DNA of 52,520 bases, taken from NCBI GenBank assembly GCA_025465475.1, contig JAODMR010000075.1:1-52520 (forward strand), written 5' to 3'. The notes beneath the pieces were generated by a model that ran no database searches, was not told the DNA's origin, and was given only the letters and a program-made list of their open reading frames with translations. The DNA is from Micrococcaceae bacterium. Lineage in GTDB: Bacteria; Actinomycetota; Actinomycetes; Actinomycetales; Micrococcaceae. Shown here piece by piece: positions 9,712 to 18,951 of this stretch (position 1 is the first letter of the stretch; each line of letters opens with the position of its first letter). The translations under genes were made by a program, and so were the position numbers.

Positions 9712-10929
9712 TCAGGTTCGAAAGGAGCAGCGCACCGCCCCGGCGAGCGCCGTCGCCAGGTCCCCGACCGGTTCCACCAGGACCTGGTCCAGACCCAGCC
9801 AGTCCGCCATAAGCCGAAGCTCGTCAGCCAGCTCTGCCGCGGTCGAGGGCGGCGCCCCGGGTTCGGCGTGGGCTGCACGGACCACCAGCACGCCGCGCTG
9901 CCGATCCGCCTTGAGATCCACGCGCGCGACCAACACTTCGCCCAGGAGGAATGGAAGCACATAGTATCCGTATCGCCGGCGAGCCGCGGGAGTATAGATT
10001 TCGATGCGGTAGTGGAAACCGAACAACTGTTCAAGCCTCCGACGCTCGAAAACGAGGCTGTCAAACGGGCTGAGCAGGGCCCTGCCCATGACCTTGCGCG
10101 GTTTTGCCGCTTCCCGATGGAGGTACACCGAACCCTGCCAGCCCTTCACTTCCACTGGTTCGAGCACCCCCTCATCCACGAGAGCCGACACGGCCAGGGC
10201 AGCCGGTCGCATAGGGAGCCGAAAGTAGTCAGCGAAACACCGCAGCGTCCCTATCCCGTGGGCAGCCGCGGCGGCGGCCAGCAGACGGCGCATGGCCTGC
10301 TCCGGATCGGGGTCCGTGACAGCCTCGTTGACAGGAATGACCCGATCGATCAGGGCGTAGCGGCGTTCAAACTGTTCGGTCCGTCCGGCCGCCCCGATAG
10401 TGCCCTGCTCGAACATGTCCTCCAGGACCCGTTTGGCGGCATTCCAATTCCAACCCCAATCGACGCTGGTCCGGGTTTCCTGATGGTCGATCGCTTCGGT
10501 GACCTGTCGGGCTGTCAGGGGCCGGCCGGGCGCGAGGGCCTGGAGGATCCGCTCTTCGAGGGACCCCTTCAGTTTCGGGTCCATGGAACCTGCGCCCACC
10601 CAACTGCGACGCTGCCACAGGCGTAGGTCGGCAAAGTGGATGGGCCGGATAAAGCTGGCTTCATGGGCCCAGTACTCAACCATCCGGCGCGGCGGAGTGG
10701 AGGAAAAGCGCCGCAGCACGTCCCGGTCATATACTCCCAGGCGGGAGAAAAAGGGCATGAAATGGCTTCGCGTCAGCACATTGACGGAGTCGATTTGCAC
10801 CAACTACAACCGGTCAAAAGTCCGGCCCACCGCCCGCGTATCCGCGGGTCCGGTGGGCCGGAACTTTGACAGTCCCTGGGCGGCCAACGCGATCCGCCGT
10901 GCCTGCGGCAAGGTTAGCGCGGCCGCCAT
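9712..10929 (-). pseudogene. YcaQ/AlkZ-type DNA glycosylase gene interrupted by an in-frame amber codon
   Basis: Winged-helix (HTH_42) glycosylases of this family unhook DNA interstrand crosslinks and remove bulky alkyl adducts. From ATG 10929 (GGAAGG upstream) the frame reads MAAALTLPQARRIALAAQG... to FDRL, then TAG at 10806-10804, then LVQIDSVNVL and on to the stop at 9712. Homology continues in the same frame on both sides of the TAG, which replaces one residue (codon 42). A CAG to TAG transition would explain it. The family catalytic Q-x-D motif (QID) follows immediately. A 363-residue product could restart at TTG 10803 or GTG 10800 but would lack the first winged-helix strands. Sequencing error, a recent nonsense mutation, or readthrough are all possible. 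Confidence 0.8.
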
Positions 10930-10944
10930 GGACTGCCTTCCAAA

Positions 10945-11649
10945 CTAAGCCGTGGCCGGCTGGTCCTCGGACCGGTAGGCAACGATCTCGTCGGCGGGGG
11001 CGGAATCAATGTCCGGACAATCCGCGTCGAGGGTGATGACGCCATAGGTCCACCCGCGGCGGCGGTAGCAGACCGATGGCGCCCCGGTGGCCTTGTCGAT
11101 GAAGAGGTAGAAGTCGTGTCCGACCAGCTCCATGTTGTCCACTGCATCATCGAGGGTGATCGGGGTGCCCGGGAATACCTTGCGTCGGATCAGGACGGGC
11201 GAATCGCCCGCTGGAATGTCATTGTCGATGTCGTAGGGAGACCGCGCCTCGGCAGGCAGTGTTTCGGCCGTGCCCGCGGAGGCGGCGTACAGGGGCTGTG
11301 AGCTGCTGGCTGGCTCAAGAGTTGCTGTGGCCAGGCTGACGGGGGTAGGGGTGTGCCGCCCGTGATGAACTTTCTTCCGGTCCTTGGCCCGCCGAAGTCG
11401 TTCCAGCAGCTTGTTGTAGGCGATATCAAACGCCGCGAACTTGTCGCCGGCTGCCGCTTCCGCCCGAATGACAGGGCCCTTGGCCTGAACCGTGAGTTCA
11501 ACCGTCAGCTGCGTGCCCTCCTTGGAGACCTTGGCATCGACGCGCTGGATTCTGTCGCTGAACTGTTCGATCTTTGCGATTTTCTCGCCGGCGTACTCGC
11601 GGAAACGGTCAGAAACAACGAGGTCCCGGCCGCTGATGTTAAATTCCAT
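10945..11649 (-). CDS. hpf: Long-form ribosome hibernation promoting factor
   Basis: Binds the decoding region of 30S subunits and dimerises 70S ribosomes into inactive 100S particles under stress or in stationary phase. The 234-residue protein has the N-terminal HPF/RaiA domain (1-105; MEFNISGRDLVVSDRF, then IEQFSDRIQRVDAKV), a variable linker, and the C-terminal dimerisation domain (about 165-225; RRKVFPGTPITLDDAVDNME, GHDFYLFIDKATG). The start at ATG 11649 is fixed by GGAGG 7 nt upstream; the frame is open 18 codons further. It sits between comF and the ycaQ pseudogene, as in mycobacteria next to secA. Confidence 0.93.
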   Translation of the reverse strand: MEFNISGRDLVVSDRFREYAGEKIAKIEQFSDRIQRVDAKVSKEGTQLTVELTVQAKGPVIRAEAAAGDKFAAFDIAYNKLLERLRRAKDRKKVHHGRHTPTPVSLATATLEPASSSQPLYAASAGTAETLPAEARSPYDIDNDIPAGDSPVLIRRKVFPGTPITLDDAVDNMELVGHDFYLFIDKATGAPSVCYRRRGWTYGVITLDADCPDIDSAPADEIVAYRSEDQPATA

Positions 11650-11758
11650 GGTGCCCTCCAAAGATCTTCGGTGACACGACGGCCGTCCTGGCGTCCAGCC
11701 CACTTCGGCCGTCGACGGGCGGTTAGCCTCACTGAGGTGCCCGTTTCTTCACGTTAGT

Positions 11759-12787
11759 TCAATGCATCGGCTTATTCATCTTTTGACCGCTTAATTCGAC
11801 TCCCGACTCCCCTGCCTGGTCCGGTGCTGCCGTGGCGGCCAGCACGACGGCGCCGCGGACCCGGGCGCCTGCTTGGCGCAAAGCCCTCGCCGCCTCCGCC
11901 AACGTTGCCCCCGTGGTCAGGACGTCGTCGACAATGATGACGTGCCTGCCTGAGACGGTGCCGCGTACCAGCATGCTGTTCCGGACGTTCGCCCTTCGTC
12001 CGGCCCGACCGAGCCCCTTTTGATTCCGGACGCGCCACGGCCGACGCCACCGCAAACGCAGCACGCCATGCTCTGCCGTCCCCCGCGGCAGTGCCCGTCG
12101 ACGCCGCAGTATCCCCAAAAGCAGCCGCACCGGCACGAATCCCCTACGGCGAAAGCTGCGGCCACTGGCAGGCACGGGAACAAGGAGCAGCTCGGACCCG
12201 GCGCAGGACCGGACCCAGCTTTCCCCTGCCGCCATTCTTCTTAACCCTGCCCATACCGAAGGTAGCGACGAAGCCGAAGGTACTGACAAAGCCGAAGGTA
12301 CCGCCGAAGCCGAAGGTGCCTCCAACGCCGGTGGCGCGGCCACGGCTGCTTCCAGCGCCCCGGCCAGACAACCGGCCAACGGACCGGCCAGGTCGGTTCT
12401 GCCGCCATTCTTGAACGCCAACAGGACATGGGCCAGCTCGTGCGCATAGACTCCTGCCGCGACAACCGGCAGGAGGACAGCCCCATCGACGTCGATCAGC
12501 GCTGGGGCGGCGGACTCGGCCCGGAACGGCTGACGCGTTGTGAAACGCAGGGCTCGGGCGCAGGACGGACACAGTGCGGCATCAACCTCACCGCACAGGA
12601 CGCAGCTGGTGGGGAGCAGCAGTCCTGCCCCCTCCAGCAGCACTCGCTGGACAGTGAGCCAGCTTCGGAGCCAGTTCCCCACCGCGGTTCCCCTGTGCCC
12701 GCCCGCCGAAGCCGCACTGGGCGGAGCGGCAGCACCAGGCGGAGCGACAGCACCGGACGGAGTCCCGGGTGCGGAATGGGTTGCCAT
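11759..12787 (-). CDS. ComF family phosphoribosyltransferase-like protein
   Basis: A 342-residue protein with the N-terminal zinc-ribbon-like CVLCGEVDAALCPSCARAL (about 61-80) and a C-terminal PRTase fold carrying the PRPP-binding loop VIIVDDVLTTGATL (about 285-298). ComF helps take up or process single-stranded DNA in competent species; in actinobacteria its substrate is unclear. Between the domains is a Pro/Ser/Ala linker encoded by four 18-bp tandem repeats (12256-12327). The ATG at 12787 lacks a ribosome site, and CAGGCT ends 6 nt upstream, suggesting a possible leaderless mRNA in addition to read-through from lpqB (91 bp upstream). Confidence 0.87.
   Translation of the reverse strand: MATHSAPGTPSGAVAPPGAAAPPSAASAGGHRGTAVGNWLRSWLTVQRVLLEGAGLLLPTSCVLCGEVDAALCPSCARALRFTTRQPFRAESAAPALIDVDGAVLLPVVAAGVYAHELAHVLLAFKNGGRTDLAGPLAGCLAGALEAAVAAPPALEAPSASAVPSALSVPSASSLPSVWAGLRRMAAGESWVRSCAGSELLLVPVPASGRSFRRRGFVPVRLLLGILRRRRALPRGTAEHGVLRLRWRRPWRVRNQKGLGRAGRRANVRNSMLVRGTVSGRHVIIVDDVLTTGATLAEAARALRQAGARVRGAVVLAATAAPDQAGESGVELSGQKMNKPMH
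12256..12327 (-). repeat. 18-bp tandem repeat in the comF linker
   Basis: Four consecutive 18-bp units beginning CCGAAGGT on the plus strand, in frame (6 codons each), encoding a Pro-Ser-Ala-rich linker in ComF. Confidence 0.85.
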
Positions 12788-12878
12788 GGTGCCAGCCTGC
12801 GCCTCTTCCGGCGGCCCTAGCCGACGAAAGCACCGGTTTATGGGTTCAACTGTCCGGGCGGGACCTGTGCAGGCAAGT

Positions 12879-14600
12879 TCAGCCAGCGAAGGCAGCCGCC
12901 GTGATGTCCTTGTCGGCCAGGACCCAGCCGTTCCCCTGACGGGCGTACAAACCCTGGCCGGTTTGCGCGAAGATCTGCGTGGGTCCGTTGCCGGCGCTCA
13001 AGCCCTGAACGTCGTCGAGCGCGGTCAGCTGGACCGGATCGGCCCGCAGGTCGAGGACTTCCACGGGCACCGAGCCGGAACCCGAACGCGCTGCGGCTAC
13101 GGCGGTTCCGTCCAGCCAGACGGCTACGCTGGGATTCGTCGTGGCGGGAATGACGATTGGATCGGTGAGGCCCTTGGCCACGCCGTCCGTGCGGAGAATA
13201 CCTGCCACATGCACGGTGCTGGATCCGTTCTGCTCCGACACCACCAGCACCCTGCTGCCGTCACGGGAGACCCGCAGGGACGTGACGGTCCTGCCAATGA
13301 GCCACTGCACGCGCAGCACCACGGGGGGCTCAAGTGCCCCCGAAGGGCCGGGGTCGGGTTTGACCACGAGCACATCGCCGCTGCGGTCCCCCGCCGCCGT
13401 CCAGATCCAGTCGAAGGGTGAAAATGACGGCGCCGTCAGGTTAGGCGCGGAGGCCGCCAGCTGTTCCGCCCGGCCTGCGGCGACGGTCAGCAGCTGGCTG
13501 TGGTCAGCGTTGAGGAACGCATACTCGTTTTTCGTCCAGGACATGGCCGGCGCGGTCGCACCGTACTTCGCCATGGATGGGACACCATCAATGGGCGTGG
13601 CTTGCCCGCCTTCAAACCGAACCAGGTCACCACTCCGGATGGCGATCTGGCGATCCGGAACGAGGTTGTTGACCACTGCCGAGGGAGGGCCCTGACTTTG
13701 GCCGCCCATGTCGACGGACCGGGTGTCAGCCCGCAGAGTCACGGACGTGACCGTGTTGAGGTTGCGCAAAGTCAGCATCAATTGCGCCTGCATCTGCTGC
13801 CGTGCCTGGACCGATGCTCCCAGCAGCAGGTCGGGCGTCAGATCCACCTGCGCCACTCCGCTGTTGACCGGCACCGAGTCCCGGGACAACTGCATGCCGT
13901 CCGGGAAGGCACTGGCCACCGCTCCGCGCAGGTAGGGCGCCGGGCCGTGCAGCACGGCCCGGACCAGTGAGGTGGCCGTTGTTGCTGCCTTGCCGCTGAA
14001 CCAGCGGACGTCCGGCACTGCATAGGTAAAGGCCGGGTCGTAGAAGTACAGCGAATAGGAGCTGTACAAGGCGGCAAAGTTGGCCACCTGAAGCATGATG
14101 CCGTCCGGCGCTGAACTGATGCGCCATTCGCCGTCGACCATTATCAAGGCGAAGGACACAGCCTGGGTCGTGTTGGCACCGGTCGGGGTCCGGATTCCGT
14201 CGGCGTCAACGGTTGAGGTGACGTCCAACGATACCGTGTACAGGTCACCGTCATCCGATTCGCCGGCTTTGGTGATATCGAGCGCACCGTCATAGACCAG
14301 GGTGCGCTGGTCCGCCCGCCAACTGGTTGCCGTTCCCAATGTCAGGTATTGCCTGGCCACCTGAAAATCATCGGCGACACCGGTGCCGGCAGCGATGAAC
14401 CCCTCAATGATGCTCGTGGGGCTGGCACCCTTGGTTGGGGCGGACTGGCGAAAGTCGATATTCACCGGGCTGCTGTTTCCCGGCACGGATTCGCTCTTGC
14501 CGACCGGCCCGTGGGTGGGGATGACGGCGCACCCGGCCAGACTGATGGCCACCATCAGGGCAACGGCCCAGGTCCGGAATGAGCGGGCGACGTTACTCAT
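12879..14600 (-). CDS. lpqB: LpqB family lipoprotein
   Basis: Lipoprotein that modulates the MtrB sensor kinase. The 573-residue product begins with a signal peptide and lipobox SLAGC (Cys 24), so it is anchored on the outer face of the membrane. A GerMN-like domain covers about residues 170-300 (YAVPDVRWFSGKAATTATSL, VPVNSGVAQVDLT), and the C-terminal 250 residues form beta-propeller-like repeats. Its start overlaps the mtrB stop by 4 bp, so translation is coupled. Gene order mtrA-mtrB-lpqB is conserved in actinobacteria. Confidence 0.93.
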   Translation of the reverse strand: MSNVARSFRTWAVALMVAISLAGCAVIPTHGPVGKSESVPGNSSPVNIDFRQSAPTKGASPTSIIEGFIAAGTGVADDFQVARQYLTLGTATSWRADQRTLVYDGALDITKAGESDDGDLYTVSLDVTSTVDADGIRTPTGANTTQAVSFALIMVDGEWRISSAPDGIMLQVANFAALYSSYSLYFYDPAFTYAVPDVRWFSGKAATTATSLVRAVLHGPAPYLRGAVASAFPDGMQLSRDSVPVNSGVAQVDLTPDLLLGASVQARQQMQAQLMLTLRNLNTVTSVTLRADTRSVDMGGQSQGPPSAVVNNLVPDRQIAIRSGDLVRFEGGQATPIDGVPSMAKYGATAPAMSWTKNEYAFLNADHSQLLTVAAGRAEQLAASAPNLTAPSFSPFDWIWTAAGDRSGDVLVVKPDPGPSGALEPPVVLRVQWLIGRTVTSLRVSRDGSRVLVVSEQNGSSTVHVAGILRTDGVAKGLTDPIVIPATTNPSVAVWLDGTAVAAARSGSGSVPVEVLDLRADPVQLTALDDVQGLSAGNGPTQIFAQTGQGLYARQGNGWVLADKDITAAAFAG

Positions 14601-16720
14601 GGTGCCACCTGCCCTGCCGGAAGGGCACCGGGTACGCCCGTTATTCCGGAGGTCCCGGCGTCGCCGCCAACCCCTGCCACCCGGTCCGGGACCTCGTCGT
14701 CGGTCGGAGCCGGAGGGGCGGTGAGGTGCACGAAACCGCCTTCCGCACCGTCAGGTGGAAGAGGCAACGGGGAATGGGTCAGCGTGCTGCCGCTGCGGCG
14801 CGGCAGGGTCAACCTGAAGCAGGATCCTCCCTGCGGCATACCCCACGCGTCCAACCAGCCGCCGTGCAGCCGTGCATCCTCAGTAGCAATCGACAATCCC
14901 AACCCGCTGCCCCCGGTGGTACGCGCCCGCGCCGGATCCGCGCGCCAGAACCGATCGAACACCCGAGCGACGTCCCCTTCGCCCATGCCGCTGCCGTAGT
15001 CCCGCACCGCCACGGCGACACAGTCCGCGTCGCTCGCCACGTAAACCTCCACCGGCTTTCCGTCGCCGTGCTCCAGCGCGTTGATGACCAGATTCCGCAG
15101 GATCCGGTCGATCCTGCGGGGATCCATGTCCACCACGCTGCTGTTTCCCTCCACCAGCGACACCACGAGCAAGGCGGACCCATACTGCTCGGCCAACGGC
15201 TCTGTGCCCTCGACCAGGTGCTGAATCACCTGGAAAATGTCCTGCGGCTCGGCGTCCAGGACGGCGGCGCCGGCATCGAACCGGCTGATTTCCAGCAGGT
15301 CCGCCAGCAGGGCCTGGAACCGCTCCACCTGGTGATAGAGCAGTTCGGCAGATCGCTTGTTGATCGGGTCAAACCCCTGGCGGGCGTCGTACAGGACCTC
15401 CGCGGCCATCCGCACCGTCGTCAGGGGTGTCCGCAGTTCATGGGATACGTCGGAGACAAACCGCTGCTGCATTTGCGAGAGGGTCGCCAGCTGGGTGATC
15501 TGGTCCTGCAGCGAGGTGGCCATCCGGTTGAACGACGTGGCCAGCCGAGCCACCTCATCCTCGCCCCGGACGGTCATCCGTTCCTCCAGTTGGCCGGCTG
15601 CGAGTTTTTCCGACACTGCTGCCGCATGGCTGACCGGTTGAACGACGTTTCGGGTGACGTACCAGGTGATGCCCCCAATGAGCAGGAGCAGGATGGCGCC
15701 ACCCAGCCACAGAACTGACTGAATGTAGTCCAGCGTTTCCTGGGCCTGGGACAGGTCGTAGAGAAGATAGAGCTCATACCGGGTACCGAGAAGGTCCACC
15801 TGGCTGCCGACGGCAACGGCGGGGTGGACGTCCGAGGTTCCGGACGCCAGGGGAATGGACTGCCAGAACTGTCCACTGCCAGCCTGCACCGCCCGGCGCA
15901 GCGCATCGGGAATGGTGGCGGTGGTGATGCCGCCGGAGTCGACCGAGCGGACGGCCAGGGAGTTGCCCTGCCCGGGAATCTGTACCATCAGGTAGCGGCG
16001 ACCCTGGTCGGATGCGCTGTCCTCAAGCAGCGTCAAGGTGTCCCGGACGTAGGTCGATACGCTGGGCAGGTCACTTAGTTGCGCGTTGTCAAAACTTTCC
16101 TGGACCTGGCTGATGCCGCGCGACGACTCCTGCTTGGCCTGCTGCAACCGTTCCTGAAACAGGCCGTTGGCAATCTGTTGGGACAGGTAGGCGCCGACTC
16201 CCGCGAAGGCCAGGAAGGCCACCAGCACCATGACCATCACGGTGCGGAACTGCAGCGAGATCCGCCACCGTCGGAGCAGGGCATTCCATCCCTTGGCGAG
16301 AAGGATCCGGACCGGCCGCAGCCGTTGCCAGCCGGCCCGGACCAGCGGGCTGGCGGCCTGGAAGCGGTCCTTGCCGGGAAGCGGCCGAACGGGCGCCGAA
16401 GCGCTGCTTCCGACGGCCCGCGCGGCGAGCACCGCCTTGGCGCGCACCGCTTTGGCGCGCGCTGCCCTGACCCCTGCCGCAGTGACCGCGCCGTGGCGCA
16501 GGGATCCGCCCGCCGACAACAGCGAGCCAGTCCTGTGGGCCCTGGCCGTCGCTGGCACCCCCTCCGGAGCAACAACTGCCCGTACCGGAGCCTGCGTAGC
16601 CTCGGCCTGCTCCGCGGCCGGCGGGGCCGGGGACTCCGGCTCGTTGGTGGATCCCGCCGGGACGTTTCCGGAGGCCCCAAGCGGTGGCCGGGCCGGAAGA
16701 GCCGGCTTATGGTTATGCAT
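14597..16720 (-). CDS. mtrB: MtrB sensor histidine kinase
   Basis: Membrane sensor that phosphorylates MtrA, controlling cell-wall and division genes. Of 707 residues, transmembrane segments lie at about 160-180 and 335-355 flanking an extracytoplasmic sensor region, then HAMP (about 357-405), the dimerisation helix with phospho-acceptor His 427 in SHELRTPLTTV, and the HATPase domain (N box NLVINALEHGDG, G boxes DYGSGMGEG and GGSGLGLSI). The first 150 residues are an unusual Ala/Pro/Arg-rich cytoplasmic extension including an AKAVRAKAV repeat; homologs I recall start nearer the first membrane helix. Starts 20 bp after mtrA; a modest AGGAAC precedes the ATG. Confidence 0.93.
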   Translation of the reverse strand: MHNHKPALPARPPLGASGNVPAGSTNEPESPAPPAAEQAEATQAPVRAVVAPEGVPATARAHRTGSLLSAGGSLRHGAVTAAGVRAARAKAVRAKAVLAARAVGSSASAPVRPLPGKDRFQAASPLVRAGWQRLRPVRILLAKGWNALLRRWRISLQFRTVMVMVLVAFLAFAGVGAYLSQQIANGLFQERLQQAKQESSRGISQVQESFDNAQLSDLPSVSTYVRDTLTLLEDSASDQGRRYLMVQIPGQGNSLAVRSVDSGGITTATIPDALRRAVQAGSGQFWQSIPLASGTSDVHPAVAVGSQVDLLGTRYELYLLYDLSQAQETLDYIQSVLWLGGAILLLLIGGITWYVTRNVVQPVSHAAAVSEKLAAGQLEERMTVRGEDEVARLATSFNRMATSLQDQITQLATLSQMQQRFVSDVSHELRTPLTTVRMAAEVLYDARQGFDPINKRSAELLYHQVERFQALLADLLEISRFDAGAAVLDAEPQDIFQVIQHLVEGTEPLAEQYGSALLVVSLVEGNSSVVDMDPRRIDRILRNLVINALEHGDGKPVEVYVASDADCVAVAVRDYGSGMGEGDVARVFDRFWRADPARARTTGGSGLGLSIATEDARLHGGWLDAWGMPQGGSCFRLTLPRRSGSTLTHSPLPLPPDGAEGGFVHLTAPPAPTDDEVPDRVAGVGGDAGTSGITGVPGALPAGQVAP

Positions 16721-16740
16721 GAACTGCCGTTCCTGACTGG

Positions 16741-17415
16741 CTACTGGCCTGCCTTGTACCCTACGCCGCGGACCGTCAGCACCACTTCCGGCGCTTCCGG
16801 GTCGCGCTCAATCTTGGACCGGAGTCGTTGCACGTGCACATTCACCAGCCGGGTGTCCGCCGCGTGACGGTATCCCCAGACCTGCTCAAGCAGCAGCTCG
16901 CGCGTGAACACCTGCCACGGTTTGCGTGCCAAAGCGACCAACAGGTCGAATTCCAGCGGCGTCAGCGAGATCTTGGTGCCGCCACGCTGGACCACATGGC
17001 CGGCGACGTCGATGGTCACGTCAGCGATGGTGAGGGTCTCCGGTGCCTTTGAGTCACCCGGGCGGAGCCTGGCGCGCACCCGGGCGACGAGTTCGGCCGG
17101 CTTGAAGGGCTTGGGCACGTAATCGTCGGCACCGGATTCCAGACCACGAACGACGTCGGAGGTGTCCGACTTGGCGGTCAGCATCACGATCGGCACATCC
17201 GACTCGGCCCGGATCAGCCGGCAGACCTCGATACCATCGACGCCAGGAAGCATCAGGTCCAGCAAAACCAGGTCAGGTTTTGATGACCGGAAAGTCGCCA
17301 GCGCCTGCGCTCCGTCCGCGCAGAACACGGGATCAAACCCGTCATTGCGCAGCACAATGCCGATCATTTCCGCCAGGGCTTCGTCGTCATCCACTACGAG
17401 TATGCGTGCCTTCAT
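16741..17415 (-). CDS. mtrA: MtrA response regulator
   Basis: OmpR/PhoB-type regulator, 224 residues, phosphorylated by MtrB. The receiver domain (1-120) has acidic pocket DDD at 9-11, phospho-acceptor Asp 53 in LLDLMLPG, and the conserved TAK at 80-82. The winged-helix effector domain (about 130-224) ends with the RGVGYKAGQ wing. In actinobacteria it controls cell-wall hydrolases, division and osmotic responses. First gene of the mtrA-mtrB-lpqB unit; the upstream 30 bp are strikingly AT-rich (TATATAACT), suggesting the promoter lies there, with no strong ribosome site. Confidence 0.96.
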   Translation of the reverse strand: MKARILVVDDDEALAEMIGIVLRNDGFDPVFCADGAQALATFRSSKPDLVLLDLMLPGVDGIEVCRLIRAESDVPIVMLTAKSDTSDVVRGLESGADDYVPKPFKPAELVARVRARLRPGDSKAPETLTIADVTIDVAGHVVQRGGTKISLTPLEFDLLVALARKPWQVFTRELLLEQVWGYRHAADTRLVNVHVQRLRSKIERDPEAPEVVLTVRGVGYKAGQ

Positions 17416-17637
17416 AGTTATATATTCTCTTATCCCCCAGCCAAAGTCTTTTCGCGCCCATGGTGAGTCGGCCGTGACGAATGTTGTTGGGCTGGCGCGC
17501 CGCTGCCGGGACCAGGCTCGGGAGGTGCACGTGCGGGAGGTTCACATTCAGGTCCGCGACGCTAGGCTGAGGCGAAGCCCGATGGCGGCCCTGTGCCGAC
17601 CGGGCAGCCCGTCGTGCCGCAGTGGAGGGAAGACCCA

Positions 17638-18951
17638 GTGACACAGGAACCGCAGCAGCCAGCGGACGCACCGCAGGACCGGCCAACGCCCCGGTGGGGC
17701 CAATACGCTCCGGTCCCGCCCGGCAATCAGGACGACGACGTGCGGCCTGCCGGCAGTCCGGGCGGCTGGCCGGCGCCCCCGGTGGACCAGCCGCCGGCAT
17801 GGCAGCAGCCGGGCGTGGGCCAACAGCAGGGCTGGGGCCAGCAACCTGGGTGGGGCCAACAGCAGGGCTGGGGCCAGCAACCCGGCTGGGGGCAGCAACC
17901 CGGCTGGGGGCAGGGTTATGTGGCTCCGCCAAAGCCCGGTGTCATTCCCCTCCGCCCGCTGAATATTGGCGAGGTGCTCGATGGAGCCTTCCAGGCAGCT
18001 CGCCGCAACGCCAAAGCGATGTTCGGGTCGGCCCTGTTGGTCCAGGCCTTTTCGGCGGTGCTCACCGCCGTCGTACTGCTGATCGTTCTGGGTTCGGGTG
18101 CCAGCGCATTCCTGGCCGCCAATGATGCCCAGGACCTCCAGGGGCTGGGCGGATTGGTCGTAACCATGATGGCCGGGGTGCTGGTCGCGGCAGTGCTGCA
18201 GGCGATTGCCACGATGATCCTGCAGGGTGTTTTGGTCGTTCCGGTCGTCCGCTCCGTGCTGAACAGCAAAACCGGGTTCCGTCAGATGTGGCGCCTTGCC
18301 CGGCCACGATTGGCCACCCTCACCCTCCTGGCCCTGCTGTACGCGGCTGCCCTGATGGTGGTTTTTGCCCTCCTGGCACTCTGCGCATGGGGACTGATCA
18401 CGGTCCTGGGCCTGGGCGGGGCCGCCCTGGCGGTTCTGTTGCTCCTTGCAGTGTTCGCCGTTTTCCTCTGGTTGGGCGTCAAGCTGCTGCTGGCACCGGC
18501 TGTGGTGATCCTTGAGGATCTCCCCCTTCGTGCCGCGCTGCGCCGTTCCTGGCACCTGACCACCGGCCAATGGTGGCGGACCTTTGGAACCGCTGTACTG
18601 GCGCAAATCATCGCAGGAGTCGTGGGCGCCGTCATCGCCGTCCCTGTCAGTTTCGCCGCCAACATCATTGCTGCCTTGGTCAACCCGACCCCCACGGAGC
18701 AGGAACAGATCGTTCAGGTGGTTGTGGTGCAGGCGGTCACCCTGATCGTGAACACCCTGATCGGGGGAATCACCCTGGCCTTCCAGTCCGGAGTCCTGGC
18801 CCTGATCGCCGTGGACCTAAAAATGCGCAAGGACGGATTCGATGTGGCCCTGATGAAGGAGCAGGAGAACGTGCCGGCGGACGCCGTCGATTACCTTCCT
18901 GGTTTGCCAGGCGGACTACGCGGCGGTCGCGCCGAACAAACGGTTCCGTAA
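17638..18951 (+). CDS. Glycerophosphoryl-diester-phosphodiesterase-type membrane domain protein
   Basis: A 437-residue integral membrane protein. The first 110 residues are Gln/Pro/Gly-rich and contain about five QQxGWG repeats (17820-17913, 18-bp units), probably a flexible cytoplasmic tail. From residue about 120 (IPLRPLNIGEVLDGAF) follow about six hydrophobic helices of the GPDP-type membrane domain; no phosphodiesterase domain is attached. GTG at 17638 is chosen since GGAGGG lies 7 nt upstream; the open frame reaches 17593 without such a site. It heads the DUF4129-DUF4350-MoxR-DUF58 operon and its stop codon overlaps the next start (TAATG). Confidence 0.82.
   Translation: MTQEPQQPADAPQDRPTPRWGQYAPVPPGNQDDDVRPAGSPGGWPAPPVDQPPAWQQPGVGQQQGWGQQPGWGQQQGWGQQPGWGQQPGWGQGYVAPPKPGVIPLRPLNIGEVLDGAFQAARRNAKAMFGSALLVQAFSAVLTAVVLLIVLGSGASAFLAANDAQDLQGLGGLVVTMMAGVLVAAVLQAIATMILQGVLVVPVVRSVLNSKTGFRQMWRLARPRLATLTLLALLYAAALMVVFALLALCAWGLITVLGLGGAALAVLLLLAVFAVFLWLGVKLLLAPAVVILEDLPLRAALRRSWHLTTGQWWRTFGTAVLAQIIAGVVGAVIAVPVSFAANIIAALVNPTPTEQEQIVQVVVVQAVTLIVNTLIGGITLAFQSGVLALIAVDLKMRKDGFDVALMKEQENVPADAVDYLPGLPGGLRGGRAEQTVP

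Noticed and set aside
17416-17637. Small RNA or tRNA in the mtrA divergent gap
   Set aside because: No cloverleaf, terminator or conserved box seen in these 222 bp.
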